DNA from: Bacteroidota bacterium
GTDB taxonomy: Bacteria; Bacteroidota; Bacteroidia; Flavobacteriales; Schleiferiaceae
DNA length: 64,000 bases
Reading direction: 5' to 3'
Assembly: GCA_024742495.1 (NCBI GenBank)
Contig: JANSYJ010000002.1
Coordinates: 558,001 to 622,000, forward strand
Under the pieces are notes generated by a model, which made no database searches, was not told the DNA's origin, and saw nothing but the letters and a program-made list of their open reading frames with translations. This document shows positions 35,298 through 44,483 of the stretch, piece by piece (the first letter of the stretch is position 1; every line of letters starts with the position of its first letter). The translations under genes and the position numbers were made by a program.

Positions 35298-36521
35298 TTA
35301 GACAGGTGAGCTTGGAATTACCAATTGATAAAAACAATTTGGATAACAATATTTTGCCTCTATGCCATTCAATAGCTTTTGATATCGTTCATCGTTAGAC
35401 CAGAAGAAAGCTTGTGACAGTAACAATTCCCATTTTTTTGGTTCTTTACTACCTAAATCTTGAAAGGGCCAATTGGACTGATTTCCAATGTAGGGAGTAA
35501 GATAATCAAGGGCAACTTTAATAGAAGAGCCAGCGGGAGACTGGTAGTTCCATAAATCTATTCCAACTTGTTTGGCATAGGCTGCTAAGGCAAAAAATGC
35601 CCGAATGTTGTATAAGCTGTAGTGTAAACTTCTTCCTCGAGTGACTTCCAAAGGCTGTTCTCCATTGCTCTTGATTTGTTTGTCAATCCTGGAAAAACTA
35701 TACTTTTTTAAATGATTTTTCGCTTTTTCCATTTGCTCCAGATAAATGGCTAATGAAATGTACTGCACATCATACCAGGTTCCATGGTTGTTCGGGCGTG
35801 TTTTTTCCTTTTCTCCATGGTCGCTTTTTTCTAACCACTTTAGATAGTCCGAAAACCATTTCTTAATTTTTACTTCCCGCTCAGAAGTCCAAGTCTTTGA
35901 GCTTTCTAAAATTTTAATGGCATCAAGGACATTAGAAAGAAACCTGAGTTCATTGATACCTGCGCGTCTTCCAAAATCTTTCTTCCCTAAGATGATTTGG
36001 CCTCCTTGGGCATTTGGGTTCATATAAGTTGCGGTGTCGAGAAACCAAACATCAATAAACTGTGCAGCCTTTAAAGCATATTTTTCTTTATCGGAATAGA
36101 AATAGGCCAGCGCTAATAAATGAACGGCATTTGCCATTTTAGTGAACGCCTTGTCATCACCCTTATCTCGTAATTCGTGATTTATTTCGCCATCTCTTCT
36201 TACATAAGGGAGTCCAGTTTTTGTTGATGGGTTTGGCCACCAGTAAGGTGCATAGCTAACATAGTCATGTGAATCGGCCCCTAAAGGCGAACTAGAGTCA
36301 TCAATTACTGATGGTGGTTCAATTTCCATAAAAGCTTGAGCTTGCTCAAGCATGGATTGGAATTGTTTAGATAAGATTTTATCGCCATTAATAATTTTGA
36401 CCTTTATTAGATTAAGTTCATTGACGGTATAGCCCATGGGTAGAGCTAAGTCGTTGTTTGCTAATAGTTTACTTCCAGGTTGGAAAAGGAAGATGAAGGA
36501 TAGGAGGATTGAAAGTCTCAT
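35298..36521 (-). CDS. Alginate lyase-domain protein (PL5-like)
   Basis: 407 aa. Signal peptide MRLSILLSFIFLFQPGSKLLA. The alpha-toroid alginate-lyase domain shows YVSYAPYWWPNPS (near 90), NAVHLLALAYFYS (near 135) and NNHGTWYDVQY (near 245), positions that in PL5 carry the catalytic Asn/His/Tyr. The expected action is beta-elimination of mannuronate- or uronate-containing polymers in the periplasm. Last gene of an AraC / deacetylase / lyase set; its ATG overlaps the deacetylase stop by 4 bases. Confidence 0.85.
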   Translation of the reverse strand: MRLSILLSFIFLFQPGSKLLANNDLALPMGYTVNELNLIKVKIINGDKILSKQFQSMLEQAQAFMEIEPPSVIDDSSSPLGADSHDYVSYAPYWWPNPSTKTGLPYVRRDGEINHELRDKGDDKAFTKMANAVHLLALAYFYSDKEKYALKAAQFIDVWFLDTATYMNPNAQGGQIILGKKDFGRRAGINELRFLSNVLDAIKILESSKTWTSEREVKIKKWFSDYLKWLEKSDHGEKEKTRPNNHGTWYDVQYISLAIYLEQMEKAKNHLKKYSFSRIDKQIKSNGEQPLEVTRGRSLHYSLYNIRAFFALAAYAKQVGIDLWNYQSPAGSSIKVALDYLTPYIGNQSNWPFQDLGSKEPKKWELLLSQAFFWSNDERYQKLLNGIEAKYCYPNCFYQLVIPSSPV

Positions 36522-37483
36522 AAGCCTAAGCGGTCCATTTTTTTCTTCTCATATCTGGAATCCTCTCCAGGATACCTCAAAATACTATCAAACCTGCCAC
36601 TTTCCTTAGCCATCGCCCAAATCAAGCTTTGACCAGCCGGTAAGGTTTCGGGTTTGTATTTATAAATAGGGTCTGATATTGCCTCTTTGTAATTAATCGG
36701 CTGCCAACCATTTTCTCTAAAATGTTGGATCAATTCATCTAAAAAAAGTGCTGCCACTAAGTTGTGATGCAATAAAATAGTGTGCTTTATTTTTCTTCCA
36801 TTAAGTTCAGTGGCCAGGGAATCATAAAAGAGAGCACGTTCAAAAAGATGTTTGATATAAAATTCTTTGTAGGCTTCAAGATTTACTTCCTTATCACCCT
36901 TCAGAGCCTTAATTAATCTTGAATTTATATACCAATCAGAAGCGTCAATAGTAACATGACCGTTTTTATATGCTTTAGCATCTAGGAAGTCTCTAAATCC
37001 ATCTCGCTTAGCTGTCGTATTACCTTCACTTAAGTACGGAAATCTAAAAATATTTACGTGATTAGAATAAACGTTAATAAGGGAATCCGTTTTTTTCAGC
37101 TCTTGCTTCATGGAATCTAGACTTACTTTATCACTACTAAAATAAGGATGGTGATAGGTGTGGTTGCCAATGAAATGACCCGCATCGTTCCACTGTTGCA
37201 TGATTTCCTTTCCTCTCACATTATTTAAGTTTATACCTTTTACAAAAAGAATGGCCTGTAGATTATTCTTATTGAGGTTTTCTAGGAGCTTTCTATTCCA
37301 TTGGGTATTAGATAAAATACGGTAGTCATCGATTGAGCCGTCATCAAAGGAAAAGGAAATCATTGGTTTCTCTTTTTCAATAGCAGATTTCTTCGATATA
37401 CCATTGGTGAATAGTAAAATAGCGAATAGGCAAATAATTATACCTGAAAGTTTGTGAATCATATATGGCTTATTCTGGCTCAA
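36518..37483 (-). CDS. Polysaccharide deacetylase (NodB homology, CE4-like)
   Basis: 321 aa with an N-terminal membrane or signal segment (IIICLFAILLFTNGI). The NodB core shows SFSFDDGSIDDYR (catalytic/metal Asp pair near residue 50), the metal-binding NHTYHHP (near 112), FRFPYLSEG (near 147) and a late HTILLHHN (near 235), all expected for CE4 enzymes. It would remove acetyl groups from a polysaccharide in the periplasm. Start and stop overlap the neighbouring genes by 4 bases each, so the three are one transcript. In-frame ATG at 37462 is an alternative start. Confidence 0.85.
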   Translation of the reverse strand: MSQNKPYMIHKLSGIIICLFAILLFTNGISKKSAIEKEKPMISFSFDDGSIDDYRILSNTQWNRKLLENLNKNNLQAILFVKGINLNNVRGKEIMQQWNDAGHFIGNHTYHHPYFSSDKVSLDSMKQELKKTDSLINVYSNHVNIFRFPYLSEGNTTAKRDGFRDFLDAKAYKNGHVTIDASDWYINSRLIKALKGDKEVNLEAYKEFYIKHLFERALFYDSLATELNGRKIKHTILLHHNLVAALFLDELIQHFRENGWQPINYKEAISDPIYKYKPETLPAGQSLIWAMAKESGRFDSILRYPGEDSRYEKKKMDRLGL

Positions 37484-38295
37484 TTGAGCACCAGTTTTTT
37501 GCTTACTTCATCCATTCCATTAATAGTCTTTCTTAGAAAACCAGGGGTGACACTGGAGAAGGCTTTAAAATCTCGAATAAAATGTGCCTGATCATAATAT
37601 CCGGCGTCTAGGCCAATTTTGGTGAGGGATTTATCAGGAAGCGATCCAATCATTTGAAGGGCTCCATCAAATCTGGCAATTCTAAGATAGGATGAAATTG
37701 AAACGCCGGTTGAAGAAAGAAACCGTTGTTCAATCCTTCTTTTGCCAATTCCAATTTGAGGAATAATTCTGCTTAGCTGGTTTTTACTGGGTGCCTTTAA
37801 AATTTGGCGAGTGATAAATTCAGATACTTCATCTATTGGCCTAGGGACTAACTTCTCAGCTAGGTATTGATCGAAGAGGGTTTTAATTTCGGAATGGCCG
37901 GAAGCTGCAAAAACGCTATCCGCTAAATCTGAATCCTTATCTAAATCGGAAAAATCACTTCTCTTATTGGTGAAATTATTGGCAGGTATACCAAATAACA
38001 GGTTTCCGGCCCAGGGTTGAAATGAAATACCAGCCGAGCGAAAAGGCGAGCTTAGGTTAATGGTAATCGAACGATCATGTTGCCCGGTGAAAAAACCATT
38101 AGGGCCCACACTGGATGAGATGTTTTCCGTTTTCATATCTCTTTGAAAAACGAGTTCAAACCAGCCATAAGGCATAATGGCTTTTGGGCTCAATAGATCA
38201 TGTTCGTCTACACTTAGCAGCCAATAGTGCTTCACGTATCGCTGTAAAGGAGGTGAACATGGTATGACAGTATACTCCATTTCGCTCTGATACAA
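37480..38295 (-). CDS. AraC-family transcriptional regulator
   Basis: 271 aa. The N-terminal domain (about 1-150) is of the DUF6597 type (CSPPLQRYVKHYWLL, later IMPYGWFELVFQ and GPNGFFTGQ). The C-terminal HTH_18 domain (about 165-260) shows IGKRRIEQRFLSSTGVSISSYLR and AGYYDQAHFIRDFKAF. Heads the operon with the deacetylase and alginate lyase and probably controls it. ATG at 38295 or at 38280 (MEYTVI). Confidence 0.88.
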   Translation of the reverse strand: MYQSEMEYTVIPCSPPLQRYVKHYWLLSVDEHDLLSPKAIMPYGWFELVFQRDMKTENISSSVGPNGFFTGQHDRSITINLSSPFRSAGISFQPWAGNLLFGIPANNFTNKRSDFSDLDKDSDLADSVFAASGHSEIKTLFDQYLAEKLVPRPIDEVSEFITRQILKAPSKNQLSRIIPQIGIGKRRIEQRFLSSTGVSISSYLRIARFDGALQMIGSLPDKSLTKIGLDAGYYDQAHFIRDFKAFSSVTPGFLRKTINGMDEVSKKLVLN

Positions 38296-38544
38296 TTTTT
38301 ATAAAGTAAACCTAGCTAATCTTGCTTAAACTTAGACGGGACTGAGGCCAATGTCTTTCCTTAAGTTTAAGCTATAGAGGCAAGCATTATTATAAGAAAG
38401 GCAGTATGTTGCAACTTAAGCAGTAATACAAGGGCTTATTTTTTAATCTAAAAATGCTGTTCCTTCTTGTTTTAATGAATGCCGACCTTTGATGTTTTTT
38501 GGGGATAAAGCCCTAAGGATTTATAAATTAAACAATATTGAAGC

Positions 38545-39675
38545 TTGAAAAGAATACAGGAAATTGATGCATTGAGGGGATTTGCCTTGTTCGGAATTCT
38601 TTTGGTGAACGTATTTGTATTTCACGCGCCATTGAGCCACTATGGCGAATTTTACGGGGCCTTTGAAGGATTTGAAAAGCAGACGGTGGAATTTGTGGTA
38701 AACTTTGCTGGAGGCAAGTTCATGTTCATATTTGCCTTTCTATTCGGATATGGAATTGTACTTCAGCAACAATCGCGCAAGGAAAACTTTAAAGCCTATT
38801 TCCGGCGCAGAATGTTGGTGCTTTTGTTGTTCGGGACTATCCATATTCTTGTTTTTTGGTTTGGTGATATCTTGGCCTCCTACGCTCTTCTCGGTTTCAT
38901 GATACTCCCATTTCTGCAATTACCCAACAGAGCGCTACTTGCCTTAGGCTTGCTTTTCATCATGTTTCGGCCGCTGTACTATTGCTTTGTGCTCTTTTTT
39001 AATTTCCCTACCCTGGATACAGAACATGCTGTAGATCTGAGCGAGTTTATTACCATTTATGCCAGCGGTAATTATTGGCAGATATTTGATCTTAGGATGA
39101 AAGAATTTTGGGCTTTTATGCCGGAAAACCTTATTTGGTATATTCCTAAAACATGGGGCTTGTTTTTTATTGGTGTTTACGCGGCAAGGCAGGAGTGGGT
39201 CAGTAGCATTAAAAAGGAGGCTAGAAAATACCTTGCTATTTCACTTTCCTTAATTCTAATTGCTAGCATTTGGCAATACTTTAAAATGGATGTCTTTAGC
39301 ATGGTCAATTTAGAGACCGATCCATTTTGGCGTCCGATACTAATTGGCCTTAATGTAGTTTTCGAGACCGCTCTTGGCTTTGGATATATAAACGGGCTCA
39401 TCATTGTGCTAGGATCTATCCCATGGCTTTCTGAGTTATTGGCTAAAACCGGTCGCTTGGCATTAACAAACTACATGTTTCAATCACTGGTTTGCGTACT
39501 TATATTTTATGGGTATGGGCTAGGTTTTTATGGCAAGCTTAAACCGAGTGAGCTTGTTTACATTACCATTGTCGTATTCGGATTCAATTTGGTTTTTAGT
39601 CATTTCTACCTGAAAAGAAAGGCAATTGGTCCATTAGAATTCTTGTGGAGGAAGGCTATAAGCTTACTGAAATAA
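38545..39675 (+). CDS. DUF418-domain membrane protein
   Basis: 376 aa with about eight to ten spans. TTG start at 38545 gives KRIQEIDALRGFALFGILLVN, the family's standard N terminus; no ATG lies near. The C-terminal DUF418 domain shows GRLALTNYMFQSLVCVLIFYGYG and LKPSELVYITIVVFGFN. The family resembles heparan-alpha-glucosaminide acetyltransferases/OafA-like membrane acyltransferases in topology, but its role is unknown. Confidence 0.88.
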   Translation: MKRIQEIDALRGFALFGILLVNVFVFHAPLSHYGEFYGAFEGFEKQTVEFVVNFAGGKFMFIFAFLFGYGIVLQQQSRKENFKAYFRRRMLVLLLFGTIHILVFWFGDILASYALLGFMILPFLQLPNRALLALGLLFIMFRPLYYCFVLFFNFPTLDTEHAVDLSEFITIYASGNYWQIFDLRMKEFWAFMPENLIWYIPKTWGLFFIGVYAARQEWVSSIKKEARKYLAISLSLILIASIWQYFKMDVFSMVNLETDPFWRPILIGLNVVFETALGFGYINGLIIVLGSIPWLSELLAKTGRLALTNYMFQSLVCVLIFYGYGLGFYGKLKPSELVYITIVVFGFNLVFSHFYLKRKAIGPLEFLWRKAISLLK

Positions 39676-39703
39676 TGCTAAAAGGAGAAAAACGAGCTAA
39701 GTA

Positions 39704-40240
39704 ATGATTATAGAATCAAATAGGCTTATTCTGCAGCCAGTGGAAAAGGAAAATGCCGTGAGTATTTTTTCATATCGATCGGATGTAGAAACGAATAGGT
39801 ACCAGGGTTTTCAACCAAAATCTGTCGCGGAGGTAGAGGCCTTTATTGCTAAAGTGTCAGAGGAGTTCAACATTCCCAGCACCTGGTTCCAGATGCTTAT
39901 TATTCAAAAGGAATCGCGGGAAGTAATGGGCGATGTGGGCATTCATTTTATGGATGAACAGCAAGTGGAGTTGGGCTGCACCCTCTCTAAAAAGTACCGT
40001 GGAAATGGATTCGCAAGCGAAGCAATGACGCAAGTAATCGATTTCTTTTTTGCTAAGTTTCAAAAGCATAGAATAGTCGCTTCGGTTGATCCGGAAAATT
40101 TTAGTTCTATTGCTTTAATGAAAAGGCTAGGGTTTAGGCAAGAAGCTCATTTTAAGCAAAGTATTGAAATGAACGGCCTATGGCACGATGATATGGTTTT
40201 TGCTACGCTGAGAGAGGAATGGATTCAGAGTCAAAAGTGA
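39704..40240 (+). CDS. GNAT-family N-acetyltransferase (RimJ/RimL type)
   Basis: 178 aa. Starts 28 bases after the DUF418 gene. Typical landmarks are SNRLILQPVE, QVELGCTLSKKYRGNGFASEAMT (acetyl-CoA binding, Q/RxxGxG/A-like), and ASVDPENFSSIALMKRLGF near residue 130. It would acetylate an amino group on a protein or small molecule; the substrate is unknown. Confidence 0.88.
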   Translation: MIIESNRLILQPVEKENAVSIFSYRSDVETNRYQGFQPKSVAEVEAFIAKVSEEFNIPSTWFQMLIIQKESREVMGDVGIHFMDEQQVELGCTLSKKYRGNGFASEAMTQVIDFFFAKFQKHRIVASVDPENFSSIALMKRLGFRQEAHFKQSIEMNGLWHDDMVFATLREEWIQSQK

Positions 40241-40406
40241 ATCGCAAACGACTAGTTTTTACGCAGAACATGGGGCTATTGCTTTAGGAGTTGATTGGCA
40301 AGGCTTATAGCTTTCCCTTTTATTGCGAAGGCCTGTAGTTGGCTTGGGTGGTGAGAGGGGTGAAAGCGTTCTTAATCAAGGGCAGAGTCGTCCAATCGAT
40401 TTGCAG

Positions 40407-41708
40407 CTATTTTTCTAAAAACTTTGCAATTGCATCTTCTGTGCTAAGAGAAAATAGTTTATTTCTTCCTTCTTTCTCTTCTTTTATCAAGCCTATTCTC
40501 AGCAATTCATTTAAGTCTTTTCTGGCTGTTTGTCTTACTATATTGTGCTTCTCCGAGTAAGCGGTTAAATTTATTTTGCTTTTAGGATTGCCGAACAAAA
40601 AGCCGATTAAGTCAGCTTGCCTTCTTAAAAGACCATGTTCCATAATTTTATAGGCTATTAAATTCGCATTTTCCTTTTGTGTTTTCTTTTTATCTCGGTA
40701 TTTGATCAAACTTTCAAAAGCAACTCTCAAGTTCTTCATTGAATAGTTGATGAAATAGGTTAAATCTTTATTGTCGTTTTCAGTTTTCAAGAATGCCTTG
40801 TCATACTGTGTTCTGGAATTGAGTATGGCCCTAGAAATTGAGACGTTCTCAATTAGAGAGTATTCTTTTTTTATTAAGTACCAATAAAAAAGTGCCCGAG
40901 CGGTTCTTCCATTGCCATCCATGAATGGATGAATATATCCGAACATAAAATGAATAATGGAAGCTTTGATTATTGGATGCATAAATGCCTTTTCAGAATT
41001 AACAAAATCGACTAGGTCATTAATGTAAGAGTCGACTGAATCATGACTTGGAGGTACATGGGCGATTTCGCCATCTACATGATCTTGAACATATATTTGC
41101 TCTTTTCTAAAACCACCAGCGCAATATTCAGCACTTGTATTAGCGGTCATCATTCTATGGATTTCAATAATCAATTCTTTAGTTAGAGGCTTTTCGACTT
41201 CTTCTTTAATAAATCTAATTCCTCTTAAATTATTGAAAATCATTTGTTCTGATTCATCTCGAGGTTCTCGTCCTTTTTTGAGCATGTCAAATGCTGCTTC
41301 GGTAGTTGTAGCAGCTCCTTCAATTTGAGAGCTAGCGACAGCTTCCTCAAGAATTGAGTTTTTTAAATACTCAGCTTTATCATATTCTGTTATTGGAGAT
41401 TTATACAATCCAACAATTAGTTTTAAATCAAATTCATGAAGGTATTGTTGAATTGGTGTTGTGAGAAAGTAATGGAACACTTCACCTCCGAACTTTACTT
41501 TTTTGTAATTACCTTGTCTATGAAGCTTTACCAAAGACCATGTGATCAAGGGGTCTTTATAAGGAAGATCTTTACGATGTTTTATTTCGTCCCAGTAAAA
41601 ATACCTTTGATCAGTTTTCTGGAGAAACTCAGAGTATTTTCCAGAGAAAAAATCCTTGAATACTTGATCTTCAAGCTTTGAGGTTTCTGGAGGAGTTTCG
41701 AACTTCAT
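40407..41708 (-). CDS. Fic-domain protein with N-terminal DUF4172-like and C-terminal winged helix
   Basis: 433 aa from the ATG at 41708; a longer frame reaches 41756 but crosses the inverted repeat at 41717-41750. Class II inhibitory motif SSQIEG (near residue 140), Fic core HPFMDGNGRTARAL (near 255), then a helical linker. The C-terminal winged helix (KSKINLTAYSEKHNIVRQTARKDL) could bind DNA. It differs strongly from the other Fic protein here (34092-35060). Located at the edge of an AT-rich accessory island. Confidence 0.9.
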   Translation of the reverse strand: MKFETPPETSKLEDQVFKDFFSGKYSEFLQKTDQRYFYWDEIKHRKDLPYKDPLITWSLVKLHRQGNYKKVKFGGEVFHYFLTTPIQQYLHEFDLKLIVGLYKSPITEYDKAEYLKNSILEEAVASSQIEGAATTTEAAFDMLKKGREPRDESEQMIFNNLRGIRFIKEEVEKPLTKELIIEIHRMMTANTSAEYCAGGFRKEQIYVQDHVDGEIAHVPPSHDSVDSYINDLVDFVNSEKAFMHPIIKASIIHFMFGYIHPFMDGNGRTARALFYWYLIKKEYSLIENVSISRAILNSRTQYDKAFLKTENDNKDLTYFINYSMKNLRVAFESLIKYRDKKKTQKENANLIAYKIMEHGLLRRQADLIGFLFGNPKSKINLTAYSEKHNIVRQTARKDLNELLRIGLIKEEKEGRNKLFSLSTEDAIAKFLEK

Positions 41709-41716
41709 TATGGGTA

Positions 41717-41750
41717 AATATGTTAAACATGAATTCAAATTTAACATATT
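41717..41750. promoter_or_regulatory. Perfect 11-bp inverted repeat upstream of the second Fic gene
   Basis: AATATGTTAAA at 41717-41727 and its exact complement TTTAACATATT at 41740-41750 are separated by 12 bases. The pair lies 8 bases upstream of the Fic start. Arm spacing (about two helical turns between centres) suits a dimeric or tetrameric regulator, possibly the Fic protein itself. Confidence 0.6.
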
Positions 41751-41835
41751 ATTCAATTTGTCCTAATTATCTTGACTTAATTGCTGCCAAGGGTTTTATT
41801 TAAACGCAAAGCGACTTAATCCGAGGGTTTATAAA

Positions 41836-41923
41836 AACATAAGATTTCTCCGTCCACCGTAAACGCCTTGCCAGAGCGGGTTTAATGCCAACTTGCGTTT
41901 ATTTTTTGTGGTGTTGCGGTTTT
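41836..41923 (-). repeat. Gene-3'-end element, copy 2 (88 bp)
   Basis: Aligns without gaps with 45376-45463. Shared blocks on the plus strand include AGATTTCT, GTCCACCGTAAA, GAGCGGG and CTTGCGTTTATTT. Read on the minus strand it starts directly after the stop of the gene at 41924 and can fold into an imperfect hairpin (AAACGC with GCGTTT). Confidence 0.7.
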
Positions 41924-42379
41924 TTAATTCTGCGTTCTTAGTTCAATAGTCTTTTTTCCTCCATTGTAACAAGTTAACCATATTACCAAATAATGTCCAT
42001 CTTGTATTCCTGTAAAGTCAATATCTGTCGAGAGAATTGGATTTTCAAAACTCATTGGGTCATCAACTTTAAGGTTCGCTTTAAATCTTTCATATTCTGA
42101 TTGTAGGTAAACTATTATGTGAGTCATACTACCACCTTTAGGGAGTCTGACAAGTATACTGTCCTTGGTTGAAGTCCTTGAAATAACTAAGGGCAGGGAT
42201 GAATTGATATCTGATCGCAGACTGTCCATGTGGCCTAGGTCTACCTCGTAAATGATCTTTGTGTTGGAGTCATAAGCAAAAAACGCAAATAGGCTAAGGA
42301 AGGTAATTCCGATTAATGCCATCATGCTCCAAAGAATTCTAGAGTTTGGTTTTAGATATTTTCGTCTTGGTTTGATCAT
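41924..42379 (-). CDS. Hypothetical single-span membrane protein
   Basis: 151 aa. Basic N terminus (MIKPRRKYLKPNSRIL), one span (residues about 14-32, MMALIGITFLSLFAFFA), then a periplasmic beta-rich domain with no recognised family. It is flanked 5' by a 78-bp block shared with the gene at 43887-44483 and 3' by an 88-bp element shared with the gene at 45464-45877, so it looks like a mobile cassette. Confidence 0.6.
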   Translation of the reverse strand: MIKPRRKYLKPNSRILWSMMALIGITFLSLFAFFAYDSNTKIIYEVDLGHMDSLRSDINSSLPLVISRTSTKDSILVRLPKGGSMTHIIVYLQSEYERFKANLKVDDPMSFENPILSTDIDFTGIQDGHYLVIWLTCYNGGKKTIELRTQN

Positions 42380-42457
42380 TTCAAATTCTGACTAAGGGTA
42401 AAATTATCAAATCGTATTTTACTGTAAATGAGTGTTTCTCAATTTCATCCTTAGCAG
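42380..42457 (-). repeat. Shared upstream block, copy 1 (78 bp)
   Basis: Almost identical to 44484-44563; differences are a run of T that is two longer in the other copy and one A/T change. On the minus strand it runs right up to the ATG of an unrelated gene in each case, so it probably carries a promoter and leader shared by both genes. Confidence 0.85.
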
Positions 42458-42508
42458 TTAGCCTTTCGTTATGATAAAGGCTCAATTTATACTACTTGGA
42501 ATTTTAAC

Positions 42509-43294
42509 TCAATCATATTCTGACTCTATCAACTCAATGAGATGCTCTCCTTTTTTTATTAATTCAGTGTATCCTTCATAAATATTTCGATCATCAAGGT
42601 TGACAAGATGAAATGAAGCTAGAAAATGGCTGTTAACAAATTTGTTAAACCATATTTGATGCTTCTCTGTTATCAATTTTGGATTAGACATATAATCAAA
42701 TAATTCAATACCCCCAACTTCCACAAAAAGTTCTCTATTAGAATAACTTAAAGTTTCAAAAAACAGAGCATCCCATTTTTCTGATTTTCCAATTATATCA
42801 TAATAATCAATTAAAGCATCTCGGATATTTTCGTTCTTTATTTTAGTCATTAGTCCGGAGCTGATTAAAGAATTGAAAGCATTTTTATTGAAAACCAATT
42901 TTTTGCTACCATTAGGATTATATTTAGCGTTCAAGACTTTATCAAAATCTTGAATGCCAAGCTGAATATTGCTATTAATATATTTTAATGATTGATAGGA
43001 ATAATATTTAGAAGAGTCCCTGTAAATTTTTATTTCTTTGACTTCAGTAACAACTGTTGAAATGTCATCTTTAATAATATTTAAAAAGTCTTTTATTTCA
43101 TTTTGACGTTTTCTATTCTCAACATTTGTGTTGATAGATAATGCTATTAGGATTCCAACTATAACAAGTGAAATTTCACCCAAAGCATATTTAAAATATT
43201 TTCCAGTTTTGTTTTCCAAAAGCAAGTTTTGGCGGATTTTTCTAAAGAATTGTGTCATTTTTTGCAATTTGCTATAAGGTTCGTTAAGATTCAT
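42509..43294 (-). CDS. DUF6090-family membrane protein
   Basis: 261 aa. Starts at 43294 or at the internal ATG 43258 (MTQFFRKIRQNLL), the usual beginning for this family. The N-terminal landmark NKTGKYFKYALGEISLVIVGILIALSIN gives one membrane span near residue 45, followed by a helical periplasmic domain. The family is found almost only in Bacteroidota and often occurs in clusters; its role is unknown. Confidence 0.8.
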   Translation of the reverse strand: MNLNEPYSKLQKMTQFFRKIRQNLLLENKTGKYFKYALGEISLVIVGILIALSINTNVENRKRQNEIKDFLNIIKDDISTVVTEVKEIKIYRDSSKYYSYQSLKYINSNIQLGIQDFDKVLNAKYNPNGSKKLVFNKNAFNSLISSGLMTKIKNENIRDALIDYYDIIGKSEKWDALFFETLSYSNRELFVEVGGIELFDYMSNPKLITEKHQIWFNKFVNSHFLASFHLVNLDDRNIYEGYTELIKKGEHLIELIESEYD

Positions 43295-43320
43295 CGTTTA
43301 CACAAGTCATAGATTAGAGT

Positions 43321-43638
43321 TTACATTAGATTCGTTTCTAGCCTTACTGATTGTTCTTTGGATCTTAATTCATTTTCATTGAAGTATCCTAAAAATACAT
43401 TTCTATAAAACACCCGCCAAATTCCGTTCCCTATCTCTTGAGCTCCGATGTATTTTCCTTGCAAAGATGCAGATACATACACCCAGTTGTAAGAGCCCCA
43501 TCTTACTGATCCATTTCTGGTTACTTTCAAGACTTTCAGCTCCAAGTGGTAATCAAAATTCAAAGTCCGTTCATGAAACGTACGTGTAGAAAGTTCATGC
43601 ATGGAAGCAGATGTTGATGGCTGTAGCAGCTCATAAGC
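43321..43638 (-). pseudogene. Transposase C-terminal remnant (IS481-like, DDE family)
   Basis: The frame is open from 43638 to the stop near 43321 but closed upstream. It matches the C-terminal tail of IS481-type transposases: AYELLQPSTSA, then VTRNGSVRWGSYNWVYVS, LQGKYIGAQE and IWRVFYRNVFLGYF. The catalytic DDE core is absent, so only the last 100 or so residues remain. No intact terminal inverted repeat is visible in the 250 bases upstream. Confidence 0.65.
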
Positions 43639-43851
43639 TTAAAAACTGCCCAAACATGCTAAACCATCAATTAAAAGTGTGGCTAACATTAAGGTCCTTT
43701 GCCAAGGTAGACCAGCGCTTGAAAAAGTGATCTGTTGCCAAGTTTTAAGGCGATTTAAGCACCCTGAAATAGTGCTAACCTGAACGTAAAAAGTAAAGTA
43801 AGTGGCCTTAAAACGACGCTAAGTGGATCTGGATTTATCGTTTTCGGAGGG

Positions 43852-43886
43852 TTGTGCAATGGCTATCGTTGTTGTAACACGTTTTT
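43852..43886 (-). repeat. Gene-3'-end element, copy 3 (partial similarity)
   Basis: On the minus strand, directly after the stop of the 43887 gene: an A-run, then GTTACAACAACGATAGCC and ATTGCACAAC. Similar in position and start to the elements at 9891, 41836 and 45376, but it diverges after about 35 bases. The remaining 210 bases up to the transposase remnant show nothing I can name. Confidence 0.4.
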
Positions 43887-44483
43887 TTATTCTTCGTCAT
43901 CTTCTTGGTACAGATACTCGTTCAATGCTGTTTTGTCAGAAGCGTCAACAATTACGTTCAGCCTTCTATCCACTAAAACTAAATTCCAATTTAAGCATAC
44001 ACGGTGTATCACAGGTTCAAGTTGAGTGCGCACTTCATCTTTCAGCCAAGTCGGATGCAGGTCAAACCAAATATGATTTGCTACGTCCCTAATTCGTTCT
44101 ACGATTATCGCACCACTTCTTACCCCATACGCTGTTGAAAACTTACTATCCTCTTGGATAGAAGAACTCCAAGTCGTAACCGTGTCAAATTTTTCAAGTC
44201 CACTGTCATTTAGGATTTTGAATACTTCGTTGATAGGGATATTTCTGTCAACCGTTTCAACATCCTTTTTTTCGATTACGTGAACCTTGAAAGATCCATA
44301 CTTACCTGAATGGTTTTCAGAGATATTTTGAATGGCTTTGGCATCTTTTGCTAGTTCCGTTATGTTCTCACGAGGGACAAGTTCCACTATCAGAAAGTCG
44401 TCCAATTCAGTCTGCAAAACTCTTCCTGCAAACTGTGGTTTGTATTCTTTCCTTTTCCGTTTGAAGATGTCGAATAGTCTCAT
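43887..44483 (-). CDS. Hypothetical cytoplasmic protein
   Basis: 198 aa, no signal peptide or membrane span. Basic start (MRLFDIFKRKRKEYKPQF), then mixed alpha/beta with a Trp-rich region (TVTTWSS, IWFDLHPTW, VCLNWNLV) and a very acidic end (YQEDDEE). No recognised family. It shares its 80-bp upstream block with the unrelated gene at 41924-42379. Confidence 0.6.
   Translation of the reverse strand: MRLFDIFKRKRKEYKPQFAGRVLQTELDDFLIVELVPRENITELAKDAKAIQNISENHSGKYGSFKVHVIEKKDVETVDRNIPINEVFKILNDSGLEKFDTVTTWSSSIQEDSKFSTAYGVRSGAIIVERIRDVANHIWFDLHPTWLKDEVRTQLEPVIHRVCLNWNLVLVDRRLNVIVDASDKTALNEYLYQEDDEE

Noticed and set aside
38296-38544. Riboswitch or long leader before the DUF418 gene
   Set aside because: I could not find a conserved riboswitch core or a clear stem.
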